Origin: Dichetophora obliterata
Taxonomy: Eukaryota > Arthropoda > Insecta > Diptera > Sciomyzidae
DNA length: 64,000 nt
Assembly (NCBI GenBank): GCA_963920525.1
Contig: OY986436.1
Coordinates: 95,917,842-95,981,841 of the forward strand
Direction of reading: 5' to 3'
In this document: one piece after another, positions 10,811 to 20,110 of the stretch
Layout of the letters: each line of letters opens with the position of its first letter
Position numbering within the stretch: position 1 is the first letter of the stretch
Made by a program: the position numbers and the translations under genes
The notes under the pieces: model-generated
The model's input: only the letters and a program-made list of their open reading frames with translations
Told to the model about the DNA's origin: nothing
Database searches by the model: none

Positions 10811-11134
10811 CTGGCCATTTCAGCCCTTGGAAGGACTTTAACCTAGCTTCTATTGATCAATTGTGTTGTGCGTGTTATTATATGTTTGATCACAAATGAT
10901 CGAGAACTGGGAATTACGTGTTTTATGCCGACTCCAAACGGCTTATGTTCTCAAGAAGCTTTACATGGCAATTTTTACTCTCTGAGGTTTGCCATTGTCT
11001 GCAGAGAGGTGACGACCGAACAGAAAAATTAATTCAATTGAAAAATTGTCTGTCTGAGCTGAAATTGAACTCGGGCTACCGCGGTTCTTTAGCTTAGGGG
11101 CCACGCACTCTACCCACTAGGCTACGGTCGCCAC
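10811..11134 (-). repeat. tRNA-derived SINE-like arm, minus orientation
   Basis: Reverse complement of the unit at 6903-7240. Read on the minus strand it starts GTGGCGACCGTAGCCTAGTG, with a good A box (TAGCCTAGTGG) and a degenerate B box (GAGTTCAATTTC). It ends with CTGAAATGGCCAGTTTATTT near 10811. Its outer flank AATATAA (11136-11142) equals the outer flank of the other arm (6894-6900). Confidence 0.65.
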
Positions 11135-11142
11135 AAATATAA

Positions 11143-11698
11143 GTAACCTTTTTAAAAATTAGACATTTTTATTCTATTGCTTTTAATATTTCTTCGTACA
11201 AATCGTCCGTAATGCCAGTTTGGAAATTCCCATATTTTGAACAAAAGCTACATCCTCTCGGTGAAGTCTGGGTGATCAAACCATTTTGATTTACAAAGAG
11301 CTGTTTGTTACCTGTTATGTCCTTATAAGGATAAATAAAAAGTATATGCTGAAAATGTTCGTTTCTTTCGGAAGATGTTTATATTACAAGTTTAACATTC
11401 ATTTTAACTTTACTGTGGCCGGGCAAAATAAAATTTGCAGAAAAAAAATTATTTGCGCTCCACCTTATTCATGTCAGTTTTTGGTATAGCTTAAAAAATA
11501 TTTGGTTTTTAACTATTCATCTAAATTTTTACATGCCCGTCTGTTTACTTGTATTCCACATTATCCGTCTGTCGGTTCGTTTGCGTTTGACGGTTCGTCC
11601 ACTACACATTTATTTAAGTTTGCAATATAAATCAGAGCACAAAAAAGGCCTAAAGTCTCATAAGATTTCTGCAAAAAGCTGTTTAAAGCGCTCATGAA
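11143..11698. other. AT-rich stretch, nothing recognised
   Basis: Contains only short frames (for example 11286-11489) with no recognisable domain. It ends at the TA dinucleotide used by the Tc1-like element. Confidence 0.4.
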
Positions 11699-11700
11699 TA

Positions 11701-12964
11701 CAGTGGCTCACAACGAAAGTCGGGCAGGCAGTTCTTAGCACTTTCGCATTGTTTTCAGAAATGAAAATGTATGAAGAATATTGCAATATATTTTTTCAAA
11801 ACGTTATTTTTTGGTGAACAAAATTAAACAGAAACATAATTAAAAATTAGAACATTGAAACAAATTTAAATCGAAACAAACCTATAAAAACGAGCTCACA
11901 TTGAAAGTCGGGCAAGTAAAGAAAAAATGCAAATTCTAGTCACTAACCGTTATTCCTGCTTACAACTTTTTACTACTGTTGGAATAACTTCAGTTAAACG
12001 CAAAACTAAAATAAATAAACATTTCTCGAAAAGTGAATTAATCAACACTGGCAGAAAGGCAGATCATAATAGATTATTATTTGAAGGGAAAATCCGAGCG
12101 AAAAATTTCACAATTCGCCTTAAAAAGTAAATCAACAGTGCACGATATAATCAAGCATTATATGCAAGATAAGAGAATATGCAATAAAGAACGTACAGTA
12201 GCTAAAAATAAACTTAGCTCCAAAGATGAAAGGTATTTTTTAAGAAAAATAATAAAAGTCCCATTTTTATTTGCACTAAAACTAGAGGTCATGTTAAAAC
12301 TCAATTTGAAAAAAGTGTACACTCAGAAACAATTTGAAGAGTTTTGAGAAAAAAATGTTTAAATTGAGGAGTAGCACGAAAAAAGCACTGTATTAGAAAG
12401 AAAAATGTAATAGAACGCCCCAATTTCGTGCATGAGCAGATGACCAAAGACTTTCTATTCTGGAGCAAGGTAAATAAAACAGAAAACATTCTTTTAGCAC
12501 TTTTAAACAATAAACTTTTAGTACAGGTTTTGTTTACCGATGAGAGTTTATTGAATTTATATGGTTCAGATGGAAAGCGAAAACCGAATGGAGAATTTTG
12601 CAATAAAAATTCTAAACATACGATTAAGCATGGTAGAGGATCAGTCATGGTTTGGGGCTGCGTCTGATGTTGGAAGGATTCATTTTATTGAAGGTATAAT
12701 GGACAAAAATATGTTCCTTGACATTCTCATGGCTCAAGTAAAAGAAAGTACGGGTAAATAAGGAAGTGCAGACAATTTTTAGTCTTACCAAGAATACCAA
12801 GACTTACAAGTTAATATTTTAACTATGTTTTTGTTTAATTTTGCTCACCATTAAAGACTGTTTTGAAAAAAATATTTACTCCAAGTTTCTTCTTACATTT
12901 TCATTTCTGAAACCAATGCGAAAGTGCTAAGAAATACCTGCCCGACTTTCGTTGTGAACCACTG
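11701..12964 (+). mobile_element. Tc1-like transposon, internally deleted, TA target duplication
   Basis: TIRs of about 70 bp begin CAGTGGCTCACAACGAAAGT on the left and, read in reverse, CAGTGGTTCACAACGAAAGT on the right. They stay alignable to GAAATGAAAATGTA. TA dinucleotides flank the element (11699-11700 and 12965-12966). A second copy of the motif, GCTCACATTGAAAGTCGGGC, lies at 11894-11913, as in IR/DR-type Tc1 elements, but no inner copy is seen on the right. The transposase is broken. Confidence 0.9.
11927..12760 (+). pseudogene. Tc1-like transposase (broken)
   Basis: DDE transposase of the element. Fragments in three frames show the N-terminal helix-turn-helix region (about 11980-12180) and the catalytic core beginning FTDESLLNLYGSDG near 12534-12575. 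Next come KHGRGSVMVWG near 12625-12660 and HFIEGIMDKNMFLDIL near 12680-12728. The first catalytic Asp is present. The segment that should carry the second Asp and the final Glu is absent: the frame ends at about 12760 and non-coding sequence leads directly to the right TIR. Confidence 0.85.
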
Positions 12965-12966
12965 TA

Positions 12967-13770
12967 CATACACAATATGAGAAAGTATAAATGTGCAGGG
13001 CTGCCCAACAACGCAATAGAAAGAATGAGAAAAACTATAGCAGAGGAAAAGAGTGATTTTAAAAAATCTATGATGCAAGATTTTAAGTTTAACACGAAGC
13101 TTTATTTTAGTGAAAGAATTAAAAGCAATATATTTGCAAACCAGTAATTGGTTTTATAATTTTTTTTTACGTTATTGAATCAAAGAGAACTTAAATAAGA
13201 ATTTATAGAAGAAAGAAATAATTTTGAAAAACTCTAACTTCTAAAAACAAGGTGGTTAAAAACGAAAAAATATAATATTCAAAAGTTTGAGTAATTTAAC
13301 TTTAAGTAAAAAGTCAAAATTAATTTTATTGTACTTAAAAGTACAGTTTATTTTCTGTAAAACTCTTTTTAAATGAAGTCAATACCAATCTTAAAAGTAA
13401 AGATATAAGTGAGATCAAGCGCGTCGGAAGCTAATTTCATCTCGGGGGGCAGTACAAATGGGGGATGCAAAAAAATCACCAAAATTTCTTAAAAGAAACA
13501 TGAATATGAATAAACAAATTTTTTATTTTAGTTTCAAAATAAAAAAAAAATATAAAACTAAATAAAAAATATTAAAATTTCATTATTGATAAAAGTTTTT
13601 TCAATCACGGTTGCCACTTGCTTATTTTTTGTTGTACCAAATTCTCCGAAAAAATGTACCAAATAGGAAAAAATTTACCAATTTTTTTAATATAATAATT
13701 TGATAACATTTATTATAATAGTTCACTAAATATTTGTTTACATACCAAACATAACAAAAATATTAAGTTA
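12967..13770. other. AT-rich stretch with one unassigned 56-codon frame
   Basis: An ATG at 12977 opens a lysine-rich frame of 56 codons (to 13147). I cannot assign it. The rest is A/T-rich. A GC-richer patch at 13415-13470 (GATCAAGCGCGTCGGAAGCT, then GGGGGGCAGT) may be the 3' end of the adjacent hAT fragment. Confidence 0.35.
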
Positions 13771-13771
13771 T

Positions 13772-14400
13772 TTAATACGCTATTAACAAAATTTTTTTGT
13801 TTTTAAAAAATTTTTTGCTGGCCAAAATATAATTAGATTCATTGCGTTCGACCCACAATTTTTTAGAGAGCTTTATGTTGTTCAATGTTTTATATTCCAA
13901 TTTATTTCTAAGCTTAGTTTTAATCAGGCTAAAATAAAAAAATATTGGTTCAGCACCTGCTGAGCTGTGTGGAAGGCACATCAGACTATTTACAAAATTG
14001 ATAAAATCATTAAAACAAATTTCCCCCAATCCTTTCGTCACGACCCAGACTTTTTCTCAAAATACTCAAATTTTTTCCCAACGTCATTGCAATTTTAAAA
14101 CTAATATTTGAAACCTGAACAAGATTCCTCTGAGTCACAATAACGGCAGGGCAGCATTCTATGAGATGATATTTTAATATGAATTATTGAATTATGGCAA
14201 TAAAGAAATTTTGTTTTCTGACATTGTTTTCTTTAATTTGTTTTAGAATATCTTTGGTAATAAGAGAAAAATTTTCTGATTGAAGATATTTTTCTGCTTT
14301 AGTGGAAATGCTCACAAAAAAATCCTCAAGTCTCAAAAAATGTGATTTTCAATATATATGACAAGAAAAGCATGTAAGCTTTAAACTTTTAGAACTTAAT
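13772..14400 (-). pseudogene. hAT transposase C-terminal fragment
   Basis: On the minus strand the frame 14041-13772 reads the hAT dimerisation region: a proline-histidine stretch (LMCLPHSSAGAEPIF) followed by LIKTKLRNKLEYKTL. Upstream on the same strand, 14400-14041 reads further transposase-like sequence (ISTKAEKYLQSENFSLI and CCPAVIVTQRNL) broken by stops. No N-terminal zinc finger, catalytic residues or TIRs were found, so it is a remnant. Family assignment rests on the dimerisation pattern only. Confidence 0.6.
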
Positions 14401-15024
14401 GCAATGAAAGTTCTACTAAACCATGATTCAATCATATAGGTTATGCAGCCATTTGACGTCTACTCTTAAGAATGAACTTAGATACCCTAATAATGCGAGG
14501 AGAGCAAAAGAGCAACTTTTTTATATCAGAATAAGCACTTGGTTGCATGAATATGAAACTTTTTCATTGTACGAAATATCCAAAGGTACTACTACGTTTT
14601 ATACTACATTTTCTATAACTTATTTGTTTTGATTTAAAATTATATTGAGTTTTAAAAAATATAATTGCCCCGTTTTTGTTGTAAAACAGTAAAAAATTAT
14701 AAAAGTAATGTGTGCACTACATGGCACACAGAAAATTAATAATCCTTACATGCGAATATTTCCAAAACTTTAAGCTTTGAATTAAGGAATGTACTAAAAA
14801 CTTGCTAATTTTCTATAAACCAATTAAGTAAGAGCTGCGAAACTGGACTCCATCCAGACCTTTCAGTTCTATAAACAACACAAAAGTTTAACAAAAGACC
14901 TAGCAGCAATTCACATGGGAGCATATTGGAGATTACAAAAGGAGTTGAAGGGTCCAGTGAGGAAAACCATACCATAGTAGGTTGCTGCACTGTACTCACC
15001 GCAGTTGTTGTAGCAACTAAACTG
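14401..15024. other. Interval before the gypsy LTR; no recognised gene
   Basis: Short frames (14423-14632) show no known domain. The last 200 bases have higher GC and could be the left part of the errantivirus leader split by the gypsy element. They end CAACTAAACTG, and sequence after the 3' LTR begins ACTAAAACAAT, which is similar but not an exact target duplication. Confidence 0.35.
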
Positions 15025-15960
15025 TGTTGTGACTCACAACGAGGTATTCCCCAAAATATTGTCTTTTTACTAGTGGCCAAGTGCTGGCAATGAAAGTTGA
15101 TCCACCGCAACAACTAAGCGAGCGATCAACATTCATTGCATTGCAGCACTTTTATATGAATTCAATGCCAAGGCCAGTAAAGTAAACAAACCAAAAGTAA
15201 GACAATAAAATGAACACTGATCTACCGCAACAACTGGGCGATCAGTTTTCATTTCATTTAAAGACAATAAAATAAAGCCAACAATTTACTTCTGTTCGGC
15301 CAGCGTAAACTGCTGACCAGACAAAAACCAGAGGTAAATTAATTTTAATATTTTATTGTTGTATTTAACATACACACAGTTTGGCAAAACAAGTATAATT
15401 TAAATAAGAATTTAACGTTGGAATATGACATGTTATACATGTTTGTATGTTTGCTTAGCCAAAGTTGGCAATATTAAATAAGTATGTATGAATATGTTTT
15501 ACAAAAAGAATTAATTGTAAGCAAATAATACAAAACTAGATTAAGAATCTAATAATGAAGTTAAATTATTGTGCAAGAGGCGGAAGATAAATTACGCATC
15601 CGCTGATTAATCAATAAGTAGAATTAAGTTTGTAAAAATGAAGAAGAAGAAGCGCGGCCAGATATGTTATAAATATCTGGTCCCCGCTAAAATAAATGGA
15701 TTGATGTAAATGAAACTTAAACGGTGGCAGTTATTATTCACGGAAGAAGACCAGACCAATTTCCTCGGAGGATTAAAAAAAAACCAGTAAGTATAAACTA
15801 AAACCTCCACGCCTGAATGCACCTAAGGGTGACGGCGACAGAGGTCTTTTTTTTGAGTAGTTGCCAGTGGCGCTCTTAAGCGCCGGCAAACAACCCGTAG
15901 GTAGGACGTCGCTCGGCGACTGTTAGGACCAACGCGTATCCTCTCAGAGGGGATACAACA
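15025..15960 (+). repeat. 5' LTR of gypsy-class element
   Basis: 936 bp, from TGTTGTGACTCACAACGAGG to GGGGATACAACA. It starts with TG and ends with CA. It is co-linear with the 3' copy, and the empty form of the 3' LTR insertion site (TACATGTTTG near 15437) is intact here. The end contains GC-rich stems (GGCGCTCTTAAGCGCCGGC near 15869). Confidence 0.9.
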
Positions 15961-15963
15961 AAA

Positions 15964-15981
15964 TGGCGCAGCCGGTAGGAT
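15964..15981 (+). other. Primer binding site
   Basis: TGGCGCAGCCGGTAGGAT follows the 5' LTR after three bases. TGG plus a tRNA 3'-end complement is the expected form. It resembles the serine-tRNA-type PBS I recall for 17.6/297-like gypsy elements; the tRNA identity is inference. Confidence 0.7.
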
Positions 15982-16115
15982 CCTTCTGTCCACGGGGACG
16001 GCAAGGATGTTAGGATCCTTGTTGTTACAGGAACAAGGATATTTTGAAATTAACATTTTTTTTATGGAATTTAAATGTGTGATAGGATCCTTATTGTTAC
16101 AGGAACAATAAGGAT
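15980..16115 (+). repeat. Three successive hairpins sharing an ATCCTT/AAGGAT stem base
   Basis: Hairpin 1 is 15980-16008, hairpin 2 is 16015-16040 (stem ATCCTTGTT with AACAAGGAT) and hairpin 3 is 16087-16115 (12-bp perfect stem ATCCTTATTGTT, loop ACAGG). They overlap or follow the PBS in the untranslated leader, where retroelements usually carry dimerisation or packaging signals. The role is inferred from position. Confidence 0.75.
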
Positions 16116-16966
16116 ATATTTTTTTTTTAAGTTTTTGTAAAAATTTTTAAAGAATGAATTTTTTTTTTATAGGACATTTATAAATAAAAAAAAATGTGTT
16201 TAATGTTTTAAATATTAATAAAGGATTTATAGTGATGAATTATAGAGTTAAACTGTTGGTATGTTGAAAAAATTTTTTTTTTGGGTAAAATGATAGTTTT
16301 GGCATAAAATTCTGCGGGATTTTTTTTTCTTTGTGGCAGTAGGACTGACGTGGGTCCTGCTGAAAATATATTATTGATGGCGGATCCATCTTCCACCACC
16401 TTTCGGAAGGAGGATGGTAGGAATTTTTTCTTTTGTATATAAAGGTTTAAGTTTCGTTTGAAGCCTTTTAAGGAATTAAATTTTTTTGGATCTACTGAAG
16501 ACTCTACCAGTAGAATTTTTCGAAGACCATCCTGGCAAACCAAAGCTGACCGCATATTTTTATAGAGGAGAAATGGAGGAACAAATAACCGTGGAAGATT
16601 TATAAACAGAGAAGAGAACCAGTCAACGTTAAGGAAATCCAAAGCGGCATGAATTTTAAAATTTTTTATAAAATATAGAGAATAAAAAGAAAAAATCTTT
16701 TAAATTAAGAACATTTGTATTACAAAAGTCGGCTTATGTATGGTTAATATATGGCAAAAACATTAAATAAATGGGAATTAAACAAAAAATATAAAATGTG
16801 TTTTGTAATCTTTAAATTTGTATTTGTTCATGTACCTCATGTCAGGAGGAGAATTCGTATATTTATTGAAAACTATCACACGGAGTGTTAGAGTAAATTT
16901 GCAGGAAGCAAGACAGAAGATAGACCAGGATTAGATTGAAGAAACGGACTGGTTAAACGAACAATT
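16116..16966 (+). other. Untranslated leader of gypsy-class element
   Basis: About 850 bases, AT-rich with T runs, between the hairpin array and the gag start. A 144-residue minus-strand frame (16208-16642) has no recognisable domain and lies antisense to the leader; I treat it as chance. Confidence 0.5.
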
Positions 16967-17647
16967 ATGAATTTAAACGCCATAGCGAAAACGGTGAATA
17001 ATTTGGTGCCCTTGTTTTCGGGTACTGAGTCACCGGCAGAAGCTTATAGGTTTATACAGGGATGCGAATTAGCGTTCAAAGCAGTGAAACCAGTAGAGGC
17101 ACAGGACTTCACAGATTGTGTGAAATTAAGGTTACATGGGGAAGCATTTGAGTTTTGCAGGAGTAAGAAATTTGGCAAGGTTGAGGAACTATATGGGGCA
17201 ATCAAAGCGAAGTACCTTAAGGAGACAACGTATAATACGTTGATAATGGAACTATCGCATTGCGTCCAAAGGCCGGGAGAGAGGTTAAGTTCGTTCGCGA
17301 ACAGAATAAGCGACATAGAGTCTCAGGGTAGAGATCTAGTAGGCGATGACGGTATCCTGTGGGAACAGCTAAGTAGTTCAGTCGTTAGTGCGTTTAAGGT
17401 GGGCGTCTCCGATCCGAACCTACGAACGATTTTATTAACGACAACCGGTTTGGGTTTCGCAGCGTTAGAAAAAAAGGCGTTAGAAATGGAGATCATGTTA
17501 AAAGGAGGTGAGCTAGGGAGAACCGCACAATGCCATAATAACTATGGGCAAGAGTACCAGGGCAAACAGGGAATTAGGTTCCCCGGGAAAGAAATCAGGA
17601 ACAAAGAGGGCAGTATAGCATACAGGAAGAGGATGAAAAACAATTGA
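16967..17647 (+). CDS. gag: Gag (capsid region) of gypsy-class element
   Basis: A 226-residue frame starting at a good ATG after the leader. It has the alpha-helical composition of retrotransposon Gag, including FSGTESPAEAYRFIQGCELA near residues 18-37 and YLKETTYNTLIMELSHCVQRPGERLSSFANRI in the middle; the latter type of helix is the Gag major-homology-like region. It would form the particle shell in the cytoplasm. The frame stops at 17645-17647 just before the zinc knuckles, which lie in the -1 frame. A near-slippery G AAA AAC (17635-17641) precedes the stop, so a frameshift fusion is possible. Otherwise it is a simple inactivating indel. Confidence 0.75.
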   Translation: MNLNAIAKTVNNLVPLFSGTESPAEAYRFIQGCELAFKAVKPVEAQDFTDCVKLRLHGEAFEFCRSKKFGKVEELYGAIKAKYLKETTYNTLIMELSHCVQRPGERLSSFANRISDIESQGRDLVGDDGILWEQLSSSVVSAFKVGVSDPNLRTILLTTTGLGFAALEKKALEMEIMLKGGELGRTAQCHNNYGQEYQGKQGIRFPGKEIRNKEGSIAYRKRMKNN

Positions 17648-17937
17648 CAAATAGCAGATTTGCTATAAGGTGCTCATTTTGCCAGGAGAGAGGGCATACC
17701 AGGGACGTGTGTATAACAAGGAGAAACACACCATATTGCGAAAAATGCCAGGAATATGGGCACGAAAAGGGGTGGAAATGTGCCCAAGAATTTAAACCCA
17801 GAAGTGATAAAATGGAGGGAAAAAGATATGAATGTAGATGGTGTAACAAGTTAGGCCACGTAGAGAAAGACTGCTACGCTAAGAGAAACTGGGAGAATAG
17901 GCAGGGAAACTTTCAGGGGCCCCGCAAAGGCCAATAA
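17641..17937 (+). CDS. gag: Nucleocapsid zinc-knuckle region
   Basis: In the -1 frame relative to the capsid ORF. Three CCHC knuckles appear: CSFCQERGHTRDVC (CX2CX4HX4C) near residue 10-24, CEKCQEYGHEKGWKC (spacing CX2CX4HX5C, slightly unusual) and CRWCNKLGHVEKDC. These bind the genomic RNA. No ATG opens the frame near its start, which is consistent with translation by frameshifting from the upstream ORF. It ends at a stop at 17935-17937, before the repeat region. Confidence 0.75.
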   Translation, partial: QLTNSRFAIRCSFCQERGHTRDVCITRRNTPYCEKCQEYGHEKGWKCAQEFKPRSDKMEGKRYECRWCNKLGHVEKDCYAKRNWENRQGNFQGPRKGQ

Positions 17938-17980
17938 GCTGGAACCCCCGAAATAAAAGAACACTTAGGCCGACCAAGAT

Positions 17981-18245
17981 AGTAACAGATCATTCGACAT
18001 CTGAAAAGATTGTGAATATCTGTACATCTAAGTCAATAGAAAGGATAGTAACAGATAATTCTACGTCTAAAAAGATTGTGAATATATGTACATCCAAGCC
18101 AGGAGAGAGTTCAGTAACAGATAATTCGACATCTGAAAAGATTGTGAATATCTGTACATCCAAGCCAGTGGAAAGTTCAGTAACAGATCATTTAGTAGAA
18201 ACAGAGAATTTGACATCCGAACGGATTGTAAATTTCTGTACACCT
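17981..18245 (+). repeat. 66-bp tandem repeat (22-residue coding unit)
   Basis: Starts of AGTAACAGAT lie at 17981, 18047, 18113 and 18179, exactly 66 bases apart. The fourth copy has a small insertion. The period is a multiple of three and the frame 18012-18443 reads the unit with KIVNICTSKP in each copy. It sits between the zinc knuckles and the protease. Confidence 0.9.
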
Positions 18246-18324
18246 CATTCAGGAAGGAATGTAGAAAACACAAGCCCAGAATCGAAGGAAACAGTTGAGT
18301 CGTTGCAGGCGACATCTGATGTAG

Positions 18325-19089
18325 GTGATGAAGGTTATAGGAACACTCGGGAAAATAAAAGAAAAATGCAACGTGCTATTGGAAAAATTAAATGGAAATA
18401 TGAGAGAAGAAAAATTCAATGTGGTAGCAGAAAAGTTAAATGAAAATGTAAGAAAGAAAAAAGTCAATGAGGTAGCAGGAAAATTAAATGGAAATATGAT
18501 AAAAGAAAAATCAGATGTGGTATTCGAGAAATTAAATGAAAATATGATAGAAGAAAAATTCAATGTGGTAGCGGGAAGATTAAATGAAAATGTAAGAAGA
18601 GAAAAATTCAATGTGGGAGTAGGAAAATTAAATAAAAATATTACAGAAGAAAAAATCAATGTGGTAGTAGAAAATTTAAATGAAAATATATTAAATGGTT
18701 GCACGCACAAAGAAATGACAGTGCTGGGCACGGAAAAGGGGGAATTTTCGGATATTCGCAAAGTGAATGATGTGTTCGTAGGAGTTCCTTGCGAGGATAC
18801 AAAAAACGAAAAACTCACTCTACTTGTAGATTCCGGAGCGAACCCGAGTTTAGCTAAACAAAACACGTTAAGTAGTTTGAAACGAAGAAATGATTTAATT
18901 TCAAGTAATTATAGTACAGAAGTCGAAATAAATGCTACAAAAATCCCCAATATAGTGGATTATAAGCAAGAGATTGCACAAAGAGGTTATTCAGGTGAAA
19001 ATTTGGTAGACGTCACAGATATTTACAGAGTATTTAAGACGAAAAGAAAAAAAAATATAATAGTAACACGAAAAAATGGCTCTGACTAA
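18325..19089 (+). CDS. Repeat linker plus aspartic protease of gypsy-class element
   Basis: A 254-residue frame. Residues about 10-130 are the 16-residue repeats. The retroviral-type aspartic protease active site LLVDSGANPSLAKQ lies near residues 168-181 (18826-18867), with DSG intact. The protease would cleave the Gag polyprotein. After the active site the sequence is short and does not continue into the usual flap or reverse transcriptase. The frame ends at 19087-19089, just before an inserted LINE fragment. The start ATG at 18325 may be irrelevant if the protein is made by frameshifting from gag. Confidence 0.7.
   Translation: MMKVIGTLGKIKEKCNVLLEKLNGNMREEKFNVVAEKLNENVRKKKVNEVAGKLNGNMIKEKSDVVFEKLNENMIEEKFNVVAGRLNENVRREKFNVGVGKLNKNITEEKINVVVENLNENILNGCTHKEMTVLGTEKGEFSDIRKVNDVFVGVPCEDTKNEKLTLLVDSGANPSLAKQNTLSSLKRRNDLISSNYSTEVEINATKIPNIVDYKQEIAQRGYSGENLVDVTDIYRVFKTKRKKNIIVTRKNGSD
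18355..18690 (+). repeat. 48-bp tandem repeat (16-residue coding unit)
   Basis: About seven copies of a 16-residue unit of form (E/R)EKFNVVxEKLNENx are encoded in frame with the protease ORF. The units alternate charged and hydrophobic residues, so a helical or coiled-coil linker is plausible. The copies are diverged, suggesting old amplification. Confidence 0.85.
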
Positions 19090-19109
19090 TAGTAGGGAAA
19101 ATCTAATAA

Positions 19110-20110
19110 CATATAAAATAAAATGTTATTAGAGATCTAGGCATATATTTTGATTCTAAGTTAACTTTCAACCTTCATAGAGAATATATTGTTTCTAAAG
19201 CAAATTCTCAATTTGGGTTCTTAAAACGAAACTCCAGAGAATTTAAAGACCTATTAACATTAAAAACACTTTTTCTAAGCTTAGTGAGATCCCATCTGGA
19301 ATATGTAAGTCTTGTATGGAATCCTTTCTACGATAACCAAATAAACCGCATTGAAAGAATTCAAAAGCAATTTACAAGATTTGCTCTTCGTCGTTTGTTC
19401 TCTTGGGAAACTATGCCTGACTACACTACGCGTTGCAAACTCTTAAACATAGAAAGTCTTCAACTGAGAAGGCAAGCTCATAGCATTCTATTCGTTAAGG
19501 ACCTTCTGGATAGCAAAATTGACTGTGATGAGTTGTTGTCGCTCATTCCATTTTACGCTCCTTCAAGATTGCTCCGAGAAAGAAGCCTATTTTACATTAA
19601 CTTTCACCGGACTAATTACGGTATCAATGAGCCTTTATCCAAATGTCTTTATTTTTGCAATCAAGCAGGTGATCATTTAGATTTCAATTCTCCTAGAGAT
19701 GCCTTTAAGAGTGATGTCTTTAAATATGTAAATTCAATTTAATTCACATTGACTTAATTTAAAATTTTTTTTTTTTTTTAATGAATCTGTTGAATGCTAT
19801 ATATGTAATATCATGTTATCATATATTGTAGTTTTGTATATTTTATTGTTATAACATCTGTAAGGGCCAAGCCCAGTAGATGAAATAATATAAATTGTAA
19901 ATTGTAAAAATTTCTTGTTTCTTCATACACTTTGTTGTTCAGGTTAACTATCTTGAACTGGCACTTGCATTAATTATTTTTAAGAACCTCTATACATAAA
20001 ATGTATTTTAAGATATATTATAAGCAATAATAATTTAAGTTTAAATATGTAATCTGTAAGGGTATTTACCCGGTAGATGAATGAATAAATAAAAAAAATA
20101 AAAAAAAAAT
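19110..20110 (+). pseudogene. 5'-truncated non-LTR element C (RT thumb and tail)
   Basis: Begins mid-protein at about 19120 (VIRDLGIYFDSKL). It runs through SLVRSHLEYVSLVWNPFYD and RIERIQKQFTRFALRRL to the natural stop at 19740. The 3' UTR ends in AATGAATAAATAAAAAAAAT near 20085-20110. It is the same clade as element H (57070-61454), whose homologous segment reads RPHLEYASQVW. 5' truncation and an A-rich tail are normal products of target-primed reverse transcription, here into the gypsy element. Confidence 0.85.

Noticed and set aside
14805..15113. 102-residue minus-strand ORF overlapping the 5' LTR start
   Set aside because: It crosses the LTR boundary and has no recognisable domain; chance frame.
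16208..16642. 144-residue minus-strand ORF in the gypsy leader
   Set aside because: Antisense to the leader RNA, low complexity and without a domain I recognise. An antisense gene there would need expression evidence.
17981..18690. Regularly spaced repeats resembling a CRISPR array
   Set aside because: Units are contiguous tandem copies (66 and 48 bp) without unique spacers, translate as in-frame Gag repeats, and lie in a eukaryotic LTR element.
18249..18866. 205-residue minus-strand ORF rich in Phe/Ser/Thr/Asn
   Set aside because: It is the antisense shadow of the 48-bp coding repeats. The repetition comes from the sense-strand array, and the sense frame carries the protease motif.
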